Shown here one piece after another: positions 55,351 to 62,566 of a stretch of 64,000 bases of DNA. The notes beneath the pieces are model-generated. The model was not told where the DNA came from, did no database searches, and saw only the letters and a program-made list of their open reading frames with translations. The first letter of the stretch is position 1, and each line of letters begins with the position of its first letter. Source of the DNA: Taishania sp045629585 (GTDB lineage Bacteria > Bacteroidota > Bacteroidia > Flavobacteriales_D > Crocinitomicaceae); contig JAZQRM010000056.1 of assembly GCA_045629585.1 (NCBI GenBank), forward strand, positions 1 through 64,000, in the 5' to 3' direction. Both the position numbers and the translations under genes were made by a program.

Positions 55351-55437
55351 GGATAGCAGCAACGTACCTTGTACGGCGAATAGCCCGACTCCGCAGCGTA
55401 GCAAAGGAGAAACTCCCAAAATAAGATGCTACCCTAA
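55347..55437. repeat. 91-bp inverted-repeat element between convergent genes
   Basis: Left arm TTAGGGATAGCA (55347-55358) is the reverse complement of right arm TGCTACCCTAA (55427-55437) apart from one extra A. Inside are hairpins CGTAC-CTT-GTACG and GGAG-AAA-CTCC. The middle is visibly richer in G+C than its surroundings. The arms supply the stop codons of both convergent genes. Looks REP- or MITE-like; it may also act as a terminator. Confidence 0.55.
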
Positions 55438-56595
55438 TCGCTCCCTACGGAAAATTTTCAATAAAATATAGGAAATTAAAAAGGTCAAAACGGCCATAAT
55501 CACAGCAAAAACTACCGCTCCAACGCTATAATGTAACACGTTGTTTTTAACCGTTTGCAAGGACAATTCGGTTAATACACCAAAATCTAGAGGCAATCCA
55601 AAAAGTAATTGACCTGTAGCCAAACTTCCTGCCAACACAAAAGGAATCATCGGAGGAATAGAGATATTTGCCGCACCAACAAACAAAACTTTGTTAAGTC
55701 GGAATAAAAAAGCCAGCGGAATACCGATCAACAACTGAAACCCCCAAAGTGGAATAATACCCATAAAAACCCCAAAACCTAACGAAAACGCTTTACGCAA
55801 ATTGCTTTCCTGTGGCTTAATCGCTTCTTCTTTGATTTTTTGGAGCGTATCCGTTGTTAATAAACGTTTAGGAATGTAAAACAACAGCGCCAAAGTAAAT
55901 AAAATAGTATTTAGAATCGAAATACGCGTAAAATCCTTACCCGGTCGAAAGTGCGATACACGTTCCTCTGGATCATACTTCACCCGAATGGAAACTGGAG
56001 TAAACTTAATGCCTTTCCAAGCCAAACGAACGATCACCTCAATTTCTAGCTCAAACTTAGTAGTAAAAAGCTTCATCTTCGAAATCGGCGCTAGCGGATA
56101 AGCTCTAAAACCGGTTTGCGTGTCAGGCAAGGTTATTCCCGTCTCCACCTTAAACCAAAAATTAGAGAACTTATTTCCAAAAGAACTTTTTCCAGGAACA
56201 CCTTCTTGATTCATATTACGCGAACCCATTATCACATTCCCTGGATGTTCATTTACCGCGTGAACGATTTTTGCTATATCCTCTGGATAATGCTGCCCAT
56301 CCGAATCAATGGTGATCGCATAATCAAATCCTTGTTCAAAAGCGTATTTAAATCCTTTGCGGAGACTCGTACCTTTTCCAGCATTGGGATGATTTGCTAA
56401 TAGATGAATGGAATCGGAATAAGCCGCCAAAATGGCACTGGTTCCATCTGTAGAGCCATCATTGACTACAATTACCCGATCCGCCTCTACAAGAGAAAGA
56501 ATGGAATCCAACACCCTTTTCAACGTACGCTCGTTATTGTAAGTGGGCATTAAAATACAGGCATTGATAGTTTTCAGATCGAGCTTTTGGGACAC
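55429..56595 (-). CDS. GT2 glycosyltransferase with DUF2062 domain, GTG start
   Basis: 388 residues. GT-A domain (about 10-230): CILMPTYNNERTL, VVNDGSTDGTSA and TIDSDGQHYPED with the DxD-like DSDG at 97-100, resembling dolichyl-phosphate-mannose-synthase-like enzymes. C-terminal DUF2062 (about 250-385) has several transmembrane helices (LWGFQLLIGIPLAFLF and others). Likely a membrane glycosyl transfer or lipid-linked sugar step; such GT2-DUF2062 genes occur in aryl polyene loci. Start GTG; the first Met is inside the Rossmann strand. Converges on the dehydratase gene. Confidence 0.87.
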   Translation of the reverse strand: MSQKLDLKTINACILMPTYNNERTLKRVLDSILSLVEADRVIVVNDGSTDGTSAILAAYSDSIHLLANHPNAGKGTSLRKGFKYAFEQGFDYAITIDSDGQHYPEDIAKIVHAVNEHPGNVIMGSRNMNQEGVPGKSSFGNKFSNFWFKVETGITLPDTQTGFRAYPLAPISKMKLFTTKFELEIEVIVRLAWKGIKFTPVSIRVKYDPEERVSHFRPGKDFTRISILNTILFTLALLFYIPKRLLTTDTLQKIKEEAIKPQESNLRKAFSLGFGVFMGIIPLWGFQLLIGIPLAFLFRLNKVLFVGAANISIPPMIPFVLAGSLATGQLLFGLPLDFGVLTELSLQTVKNNVLHYSVGAVVFAVIMAVLTFLISYILLKIFRRERLG

Positions 56596-56609
56596 GCTTT
56601 TTTTTTATA

Positions 56610-56617
56610 CAAAGATA
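56610..56617 (-). promoter_or_regulatory. Promoter of the GT2-DUF2062 gene (TATCTTTG)
   Basis: Exact TAnnTTTG on the minus strand with a TTG at 56637-56639, a 19-base gap. Leader to the GTG start of about 9-15 bases. Fits the -33/-7 layout well. Confidence 0.55.
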
Positions 56618-56809
56618 TAAAAGCTATGGGATTTAACAATCGAGATATTCAATAAACACGAGGTCCGTGCAGTAACAAAAAAACGACCGATTAGAGGATA
56701 AAAAAATACTAATAGAAAAACGAAAACACCTATATAAACTGAAACGATAGTTTGATGCGGAAAAAACACACCTACATAAAATAGAAAGAAAGGCAAACTA
56801 ATCGTTAAT

Positions 56810-56817
56810 TAAATTTG
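56810..56817 (+). promoter_or_regulatory. -7 promoter box of the FG-GAP protein gene (TAAATTTG)
   Basis: TAnnTTTG match 61 bases before the ATG at 56879; -33 not found. Confidence 0.35.
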
Positions 56818-56878
56818 GTTGGTTTTTAAATCTTCTAAAGAAAACACAATACGCTAATACAAATCTTTTTATAGAAAA

Positions 56879-58951
56879 ATGAGAAATATTAAACTTCTAG
56901 TTGCTACACTACTAGCAAGCACATCCTTGATGGCGCAAAATATCTTTACAGCAATACCAACTACCTCTTCTGGTTTACCTAACAATTTTAACAATTCGCA
57001 TATCGCAATTGGTGATGTAGACGGTGATGGTGATATTGATGTCTTTATCAGCGGAACATTAGGTAGTGATTTTGTCGGTAAGCTTTATCTAAACAATGGA
57101 GCAGGTGTTTTTACCGAAAAAACAAACGCCAATCTAATCGGAACGATCGTGGGTTCCTCTGAGTTTGCTGATGTAGATGGAGATGGTGATTTGGACCTAT
57201 TCATCTGCGGTAGAATAGATAATACTCCAACAATAATAACTCGCGTTTATAGAAATGACGGAACAGGTGTATTCTCTTTGATTACAAACACACTAACAGG
57301 TGTTGAAGGTGGGCAATTGGCAACTGGAGACATTGACGGAGACGGAGATGTTGATTTGATAATCACTGGAAAAGCTGCTGGAAACGTAGCTACTACTAAG
57401 GTATATAAGAACAACGGTACCGGTACTTTCACTGAATTTGCTGCTGGTTTACGTAATGCGCAACAATCCTCTATTGCCTTAGGAAATATTGATTACGTAC
57501 AAGGGGTTGATACTGATTTAGATTATGTATTGGCAGGTGCCTTCTCTCCTAACATGGGTGTACAAGTATATGCGAATAACGGAACAGGGGTTGGAACAGC
57601 AATAACAAACTATGAGCTACCCAACACTGTAGAAGGCATGATTAAACTTTTTGACTACGACAACGATGGCGATTTGGATCTTTTGGTGACAGGTGGAAGT
57701 TATGTATCAAGAATATTTCGTAACAACGGCTCTGGGTTGTTCCTGGCTAACACCCAACAACTACCAGCCTTCAGCTTTACTTCAATTACAGTAGGAGACT
57801 TCAATGGGGATAACTACAAGGACTTTATAATCAACGGAAATGAGTCAGGAACGAATATTGCCTATATATTTATCAATAATAATGGAGATGGAACATTCAC
57901 ACAACATACACAAACGTTAAATGGTGGATCAAGAGGAAACATTGTTAGCGCTGACTTTGATGGGGATGGGGATTTAGATCTAATCATATCTGGTGGTACA
58001 AGTTATTCACAATACTACAGAAACGGTGTTTGTGCTCTCAATTTACCCCCATCTGTACCTACATTGGAAACACCTTGTATAATTACTAGCTTAACGCAAT
58101 TAACAAGCCCGACAGTAACGGATTGCAATGGTACAACCATCGTTGGAACGCCATCTGGAACAACTCCTATAAACACAGGAGGTATGGTTAGATGGACCTA
58201 CTCTTTTGAAGGAGAAACACACACCTTAACTCAAAATATATCAGTTGTAAACAACGGAGTAGTACCAATCCCGAACACTACTAATCTTACCGCAATCTCA
58301 ACGCGTTGTGGAGCGGCTTCTTTAACATCTCCAACGGCACTTTCGGCATGTGGACAAACGATAAATGGTACGCCTAGCTTAACGAACTTCCAAATCTCTC
58401 AAACCATAACTTGGACCTACAGAGATAATTTTGGGAACACCTCTACACAACAACAAGAATACATTGTTGAACAAGAAATCAATAACGCTGTGACAATTAA
58501 TGGTGATGGTTCTTTAACGGCAACGGAAGATGACGAACACATCGAATACCTATGGCTCGATTGTAACGACACAGGACTTGTATTAGACAACAATACGTCA
58601 CGTACTTTTATTGCACCTTCAACAGGAAATTACCAAGTACGCTTACGTAATGAAGCATGTGAACTTTTCTCCGCTTGTTACACTGTGAACTATGTAAATA
58701 CAGAAGCTATTAACAAATATAACGCTGTCATTTATCCAAATCCAACCAATGGTGAAGTGACCCTTTCGTGGGACCAATCAATCACCGCTGGAACAATTGA
58801 AATCCTTGACGCAATGGGAAGACTAGTAGAAACCTTCCAATTCGAAAATCAAACACAAAAAGCAATTCAATTGGACGGAAAAGCAGGAATCTACAACATT
58901 CGTTTTACCAACGAACAAGGTACTTTCACTCAACGCATCGTAAAACAATAA
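56879..58951 (+). CDS. FG-GAP/VCBS repeat secreted protein with T9SS sorting domain
   Basis: 690 residues. Signal peptide (MRNIKLLVATLLASTSLMAQ). Five to seven FG-GAP/VCBS-type repeats (about 30-380), each with a calcium-binding Asp-rich loop such as DVDGDGDIDVF, DYDNDGDLDLL and DFDGDGDLDLI; these form an integrin-like beta-propeller. Middle region is HYR/Ig-like with paired Cys. C-terminal T9SS sorting domain (about 612-690) beginning YPNPTNG. Secreted or surface-bound; may bind ligands or adhere. No enzyme motif. Single gene with terminator. Confidence 0.9.
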   Translation: MRNIKLLVATLLASTSLMAQNIFTAIPTTSSGLPNNFNNSHIAIGDVDGDGDIDVFISGTLGSDFVGKLYLNNGAGVFTEKTNANLIGTIVGSSEFADVDGDGDLDLFICGRIDNTPTIITRVYRNDGTGVFSLITNTLTGVEGGQLATGDIDGDGDVDLIITGKAAGNVATTKVYKNNGTGTFTEFAAGLRNAQQSSIALGNIDYVQGVDTDLDYVLAGAFSPNMGVQVYANNGTGVGTAITNYELPNTVEGMIKLFDYDNDGDLDLLVTGGSYVSRIFRNNGSGLFLANTQQLPAFSFTSITVGDFNGDNYKDFIINGNESGTNIAYIFINNNGDGTFTQHTQTLNGGSRGNIVSADFDGDGDLDLIISGGTSYSQYYRNGVCALNLPPSVPTLETPCIITSLTQLTSPTVTDCNGTTIVGTPSGTTPINTGGMVRWTYSFEGETHTLTQNISVVNNGVVPIPNTTNLTAISTRCGAASLTSPTALSACGQTINGTPSLTNFQISQTITWTYRDNFGNTSTQQQEYIVEQEINNAVTINGDGSLTATEDDEHIEYLWLDCNDTGLVLDNNTSRTFIAPSTGNYQVRLRNEACELFSACYTVNYVNTEAINKYNAVIYPNPTNGEVTLSWDQSITAGTIEILDAMGRLVETFQFENQTQKAIQLDGKAGIYNIRFTNEQGTFTQRIVKQ

Positions 58952-58966
58952 TCGTTTTTAACAGAT

Positions 58967-58997
58967 AAAAAAAGAGGGTCAAAAGCCCTCTTTTTTT
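58967..58997. terminator. Bidirectional intrinsic terminator
   Basis: AAAAAAAGAGGG paired with CCCTCTTTTTTT around loop TCAAAAG, between the FG-GAP gene and the convergent DUF3024 gene. Confidence 0.85.
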
Positions 58998-59063
58998 GTT
59001 TTATATAGATATAAATAATCGATGGATAAACAAATCCTTTTGGTAATACACTGAAATAGAAAT

Positions 59064-59408
59064 CTATCCAAAAAAACAACTATAAGCATCCTCTTTTACA
59101 ACATCAAGTAATTCGTGAATGCTACTTCCTGTCGGATGAGGCTCATACAATTCCCATTTTCCGCTTGCTCGCATCCAATACAACTTCCAAGTATTACTCG
59201 ATTTCACATAACTGATTTTTGCAAATTCACCATGGACAATCTGACTTTCATCGTTCCAAAGTGGACGAATCTCAAATAAAACGGCTTTATTCTTCTCCCA
59301 TGTAAACCCCATGTCTAACTTTTTACGAATTTCTAAGTCAGCGGGGCGAACTTCTTCATTAAATTCATTTAAATACTGCAGGGTTATTTTATCAAAAATA
59401 TCACTCAT
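59064..59408 (-). CDS. DUF3024 family protein
   Basis: 114 residues, no signal peptide. VLFEIRPLWNDESQIV, AKISYVKSSNTWKLYWMRASGKWELYEP and the C-terminal YSCFFG are the conserved parts of DUF3024, a short family of unknown function. Aromatic residues cluster in the middle. Not in an operon with the broken gene upstream (110-base gap). Confidence 0.87.
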   Translation of the reverse strand: MSDIFDKITLQYLNEFNEEVRPADLEIRKKLDMGFTWEKNKAVLFEIRPLWNDESQIVHGEFAKISYVKSSNTWKLYWMRASGKWELYEPHPTGSSIHELLDVVKEDAYSCFFG

Positions 59409-59518
59409 TTTTCATTTGTATAAGAAGTGCCAAAATATAGATTATATTGATAAAACAACACGTTATATTTAAAAAAAAGCTCAATAAATAAGGATAATCA
59501 TTAACTAAAGAACTTTCT

Positions 59519-60242
59519 TCACCTCATCTTTTGCTCCCAAACAATTTCACCTTGGTGATTGAAATACTTTATTCCTGTAAAAGGTCCTGTAGTTTGTAAA
59601 AACTCATTTTCAGTGGCATTCATCCCGATAATCAATCGACCTTGTTCATTGCCAATGATCAATGCTTTTGTGCCATCTTCGAGGGCTACCAAATGAATGA
59701 CCTCACCGGATGTCTTAGGATCATCTAATCCAATTACTCCTCTCGAATTACCGTCCTCAGAGGTGTTAACTTCTGCTCCGCCTAATTCCCATCCTTTGGG
59801 ATCGTTCCAAGTTATTCCTGCGCTCTCAATCAATTTTTCCAGTATTGGGATCGGCAAGTTTATCTCCCAAAAGTACGCGATCAAAACCGTCTTTATTTAA
59901 AACAACGATACCATCGGTGGCGTGACGATAATCTTTGTAATATTCCATATAATTATCTGCTTCGGCACCAAAAGCGCTTGCCCAATATTTACGCACTTTT
60001 ACAGAATCGGTACGCACTCTGTCTTTTGAATAAGGAATCAGAGCACCAATCAAAATGCGATCTTTACCTTCTTGGTCTTCAAAAACAATCCCTTTTGCGC
60101 GAATGACTCCAAAGGTGGTGGATTGGGTATAACTGTATAATCCAAAGGCTAAGATTAACAGAACCATTAACCGATTCATCAAACGTGTACGACGGTATTT
60201 TTTTTCGATTTTTTCTACTCGATTTAATAGTTTATTATCCAT
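59519..60242 (-). pseudogene. Membrane-anchored beta-repeat protein gene with one-base frameshift
   Basis: Two overlapping minus-strand frames, 59826-60242 (138 residues) and 59519-59884 (121 residues), read as one protein of about 240 residues if one A is removed from an A5 run (T5 at 59834-59838 on the plus strand). The first frame has a transmembrane helix near 22-40 and strands RAKGIVFEDQ and VVLNKDGFDRVLLGDKLADP; the second continues SAGITWNDPKGWELGGAEV, GVIGLDD and ALIIGNEQGRLIIGMN, the same repeated beta motif. Either a real inactivating change or a sequencing error in the homopolymer. Function unknown. Confidence 0.75.
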
Positions 60243-60363
60243 AAGTAGTTTATTTTCAAGTATGCTGAGATAGGGAAAATGTACTAAGGTTAACGTTAGC
60301 TCGAATAAATAGTATAGAACAAAATAAAGATTTTACGGGAAAACTAAAATCTGGGGAAAAAAG

Positions 60364-60407
60364 AAAAAAAAAGGAGACTTTTCATTAAGTAAGTCTCCCT
60401 TTTTTTT
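60364..60407. terminator. Bidirectional intrinsic terminator
   Basis: GGAGACTT and AAGTCTCC arms with A and T runs on either side; it closes the minus-strand gene ending at 60506. Confidence 0.75.
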
Positions 60408-60505
60408 ACATTTTTAATCAAATACAAACCTAGACATTATTTTATAGTGTATAATATCATTGTTTGATGTATTAAACATCGATCTTCATATTTGACTTTT
60501 TACAA

Positions 60506-61138
60506 TTATCTTAAAATTGCAGGTTCAAGCTCAATAGATGTACCAAATGGATTCACTACATTAAAGATCAATCGCAAATCAGAGCTCACATTTAAATTAT
60601 CATATTCTGGGTGAAATGCCATAGAAATTGTCGTGTTGTTAACCATCTTACGAGCAACAGCTTTACTTTCAACACGCTTATGATTATCCATAATTGTAAT
60701 CAAATCTTCAAACTCTTTCATTTTTTCCAATTCGTAGTTGTGATGATACGTCAATAATTTACCTGTTTTCGTTCTAATTACCATATGAACATACAAACGA
60801 TCATATACATTATTGCGATTAGCTGTATTTTTCCCGACTCTCTCATTACTAACAGTAACTTTTTCATTCTCTGTATTTAAAGAACCTTTTTCGGAAGTGT
60901 GAACCCCTATAGCATACTGAGGCACGAAAAAACTTGAGTTAGCATCTAATTCAATTTCGTCGTAAACAAACGCATCACGTCCCAATAGTATATGTCCAAT
61001 TTTTAAATAAGCGATAGTTGAACCACACTCAAGATTATTCGTAAACTGAAACTTACAAAAATCTCTGTCTTTCTGATTATCAATTGCACTGATAACTTCT
61101 GCATCAACTGGATTTAATCTCTTAAATTCCTTTACCAT
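60506..61138 (-). CDS. Protein of unknown function
   Basis: 210 residues, not recognised. No signal peptide or membrane helix; soluble. Contains SAIDNQKDRDFCKFQF, HILLGRDAFVYDEIELD and a C-terminal NVSSDLRLIFNVVNPFGT strand. It is the last gene of the possible nucleic-acid module. It has its own promoter box and a palindrome in the 109-base gap upstream, so it may be separately controlled. Confidence 0.65.
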   Translation of the reverse strand: MVKEFKRLNPVDAEVISAIDNQKDRDFCKFQFTNNLECGSTIAYLKIGHILLGRDAFVYDEIELDANSSFFVPQYAIGVHTSEKGSLNTENEKVTVSNERVGKNTANRNNVYDRLYVHMVIRTKTGKLLTYHHNYELEKMKEFEDLITIMDNHKRVESKAVARKMVNNTTISMAFHPEYDNLNVSSDLRLIFNVVNPFGTSIELEPAILR

Positions 61139-61169
61139 AACTAGTAGTATTTATATTAATTTATACCAC

Positions 61170-61177
61170 CAAAATTA
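61170..61177 (-). promoter_or_regulatory. -7 promoter box (TAATTTTG)
   Basis: Exact TAnnTTTG on the minus strand, 31 bases before the ATG at 61138. -33 not clear. Confidence 0.4.
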
Positions 61178-61198
61178 TAACCAAAATTGTTATTTACT

Positions 61199-61239
61199 CT
61201 AAGTGTTTATACCGAATTATAAAGAGTGTTAACACTTAG
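61199..61239. repeat. Inverted repeats with 12-bp palindrome (operator-like)
   Basis: AGTGTTAACACT at 61225-61236 is a perfect palindrome; CTAAGTGTT (61199-61207) and AACACTTAG (61231-61239) form a second, 9-base inverted repeat. They lie upstream of the promoter box for 60506-61138. They could be a repressor site or a weak terminator of the upstream gene. Confidence 0.45.
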
Positions 61240-61247
61240 ATTTACGT

Positions 61248-61832
61248 CTACTGCCTACCAATAATAGGACTAAAATGTTGCCTAAATTCCTGCTCGATCA
61301 TGGGAAGTGTTATGTCATAATGGTACGTCGTCACGGGTAAAACTCTAAAGCGAAACAGGTAATCTTTTAAATCCAAATTCTTAGATAGTTTCAAAGCATA
61401 TGTTTGGGAATTCGTTGGAAATAAAATATGCTCCTTTACTCTACTTCGAAGTTTTTTCCTTTTTCCTACATATAGGCACACCCAATTATCCTTTGCACAT
61501 TGCTCATCCATTTTGTTGCCCCACTTATCATACCTAGATTCAATGATACGAGGAGTTTTCTCGGGACGACCGTTAATGTAAGCATACTTAAATGCTTCTA
61601 ATACGACTATATCTTCAATATACACCTCAAACATATAAATCCCCGGTGTGTTCGGAACATTACACAGTAATAGCTGCATAACATCTCCATCATCGGTTAA
61701 CCTAAACTCTATAGGTTGAGATAACTGGTCAACAATCGTTGTAAAAGCACCTTGTAATTGTGATTTATAGCGACGAACTACTTCTTGTACCTCCTGATCA
61801 AAGATTTGTGTACAGCTTTGAATGTTTGACAT
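61248..61832 (-). CDS. GIY-YIG nuclease-domain protein
   Basis: 194 residues. GIY at 64-66, then LYVGKRKKLRSRVKEHI from 120 (the YIG half with conserved Arg), and Glu near 180-182 in IEQEFRQHF as the metal-binding acid. The spacing between GIY and YVG (about 55) is longer than in classic members (about 10). Predicted single-domain DNA nuclease or a nuclease-like binder. It is 10 bases after the possible UDG-fold gene. Substrate unknown. Confidence 0.72.
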   Translation of the reverse strand: MSNIQSCTQIFDQEVQEVVRRYKSQLQGAFTTIVDQLSQPIEFRLTDDGDVMQLLLCNVPNTPGIYMFEVYIEDIVVLEAFKYAYINGRPEKTPRIIESRYDKWGNKMDEQCAKDNWVCLYVGKRKKLRSRVKEHILFPTNSQTYALKLSKNLDLKDYLFRFRVLPVTTYHYDITLPMIEQEFRQHFSPIIGRQ

Positions 61833-61842
61833 ATAATTTGAT

Positions 61843-62538
61843 TTAGGATTTAGATAAGATTCTTCTTACTTGCCAAATTAAGCGCTCTCTTGAACCGATG
61901 TCTAAAGCTCTTTGACCACTTAACATCGAAGTAAAAAGGATGTGAGTATCTTTCAAAGAAGGTTCATTCGTTATTCTATAAGAACCAAACTCTTCATCAA
62001 ATTCAAAATCATAGCCCATCCAAACGCCTACGTTCTGATCGTTTATTTTCTTTTTGTTGATTCCTGTAAATTCTCTCGCTAAAGCATTACTTACTACAAT
62101 CACCTTTGGAAGGATAGTCGAAATACGATCTTTGGCAATCTCCAACTGATCAAAAAGAAAACTAGCTCCCTCAGCGTCCCTCATTAGTTGCTCCACTAAT
62201 TTTTGATTTGTTTCCCTAAAAACAAATAAATCGATGTGCGTCCAATTGGAATAATTGGAAGTTTGACTGTCCAAAAGTTCATTGTGTATTAAACCAAAAG
62301 GTTTAAAATATCCTCTATCAGCATTTCGAGTGTAGTGTCCTTTGTAAGTAGGATTTTCTGATTGTAATTCATGCTTTTCTGTATAAGAAGGATTTATCCC
62401 CAAAAACAGTAATTCACAGTCTTGTTCATCATCATCATGCTGAAAGACAAATCCCCTGTTGTGTAAGTTATACTTTTCAATAACTTGTTGGTGTTTTACG
62501 AATAGCTCTTCGTAAGTTTTTAGTAGTTGAGTTTTCAT
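61843..62538 (-). CDS. Unknown protein, possible uracil-DNA-glycosylase-like fold
   Basis: 231 residues. ELLFLGINPSYTEK resembles motif A of the UDG superfamily, HIDLFVFRETNQ and PKVIVVSNALAREF follow as expected for this alpha/beta fold, and LFTSMLSGQRALDIGSRERL could be a motif B equivalent, but the typical HPSP is missing. No known-family assignment is certain. It is placed 28 bases after the ATPase/TOPRIM gene and 10 bases before the GIY-YIG gene, so it probably works with them. Confidence 0.5.
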   Translation of the reverse strand: MKTQLLKTYEELFVKHQQVIEKYNLHNRGFVFQHDDDEQDCELLFLGINPSYTEKHELQSENPTYKGHYTRNADRGYFKPFGLIHNELLDSQTSNYSNWTHIDLFVFRETNQKLVEQLMRDAEGASFLFDQLEIAKDRISTILPKVIVVSNALAREFTGINKKKINDQNVGVWMGYDFEFDEEFGSYRITNEPSLKDTHILFTSMLSGQRALDIGSRERLIWQVRRILSKS

Positions 62539-62566
62539 GGTTAAAATATTATTTATGACATCAATT

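Larger units (their letters stand above)
56596..56878. other. 283-base divergent intergenic region
   Basis: AT-rich region between the glycosyltransferase gene and the FG-GAP gene. It holds one promoter box on each strand (56610-56617 minus, 56810-56817 plus). No gene or structured RNA is supported. Confidence 0.5.

Noticed and set aside
56605..56796. 63-codon hydrophobic frame on the minus strand upstream of the glycosyltransferase gene
   Set aside because: No family resemblance; overlaps the promoter box; looks like an AT-rich chance frame.
59519..59884. Independent 121-residue gene downstream of the frameshift
   Set aside because: Its start lies inside the preceding gene and its sequence continues that protein's repeats; treated as the second part of one broken gene.
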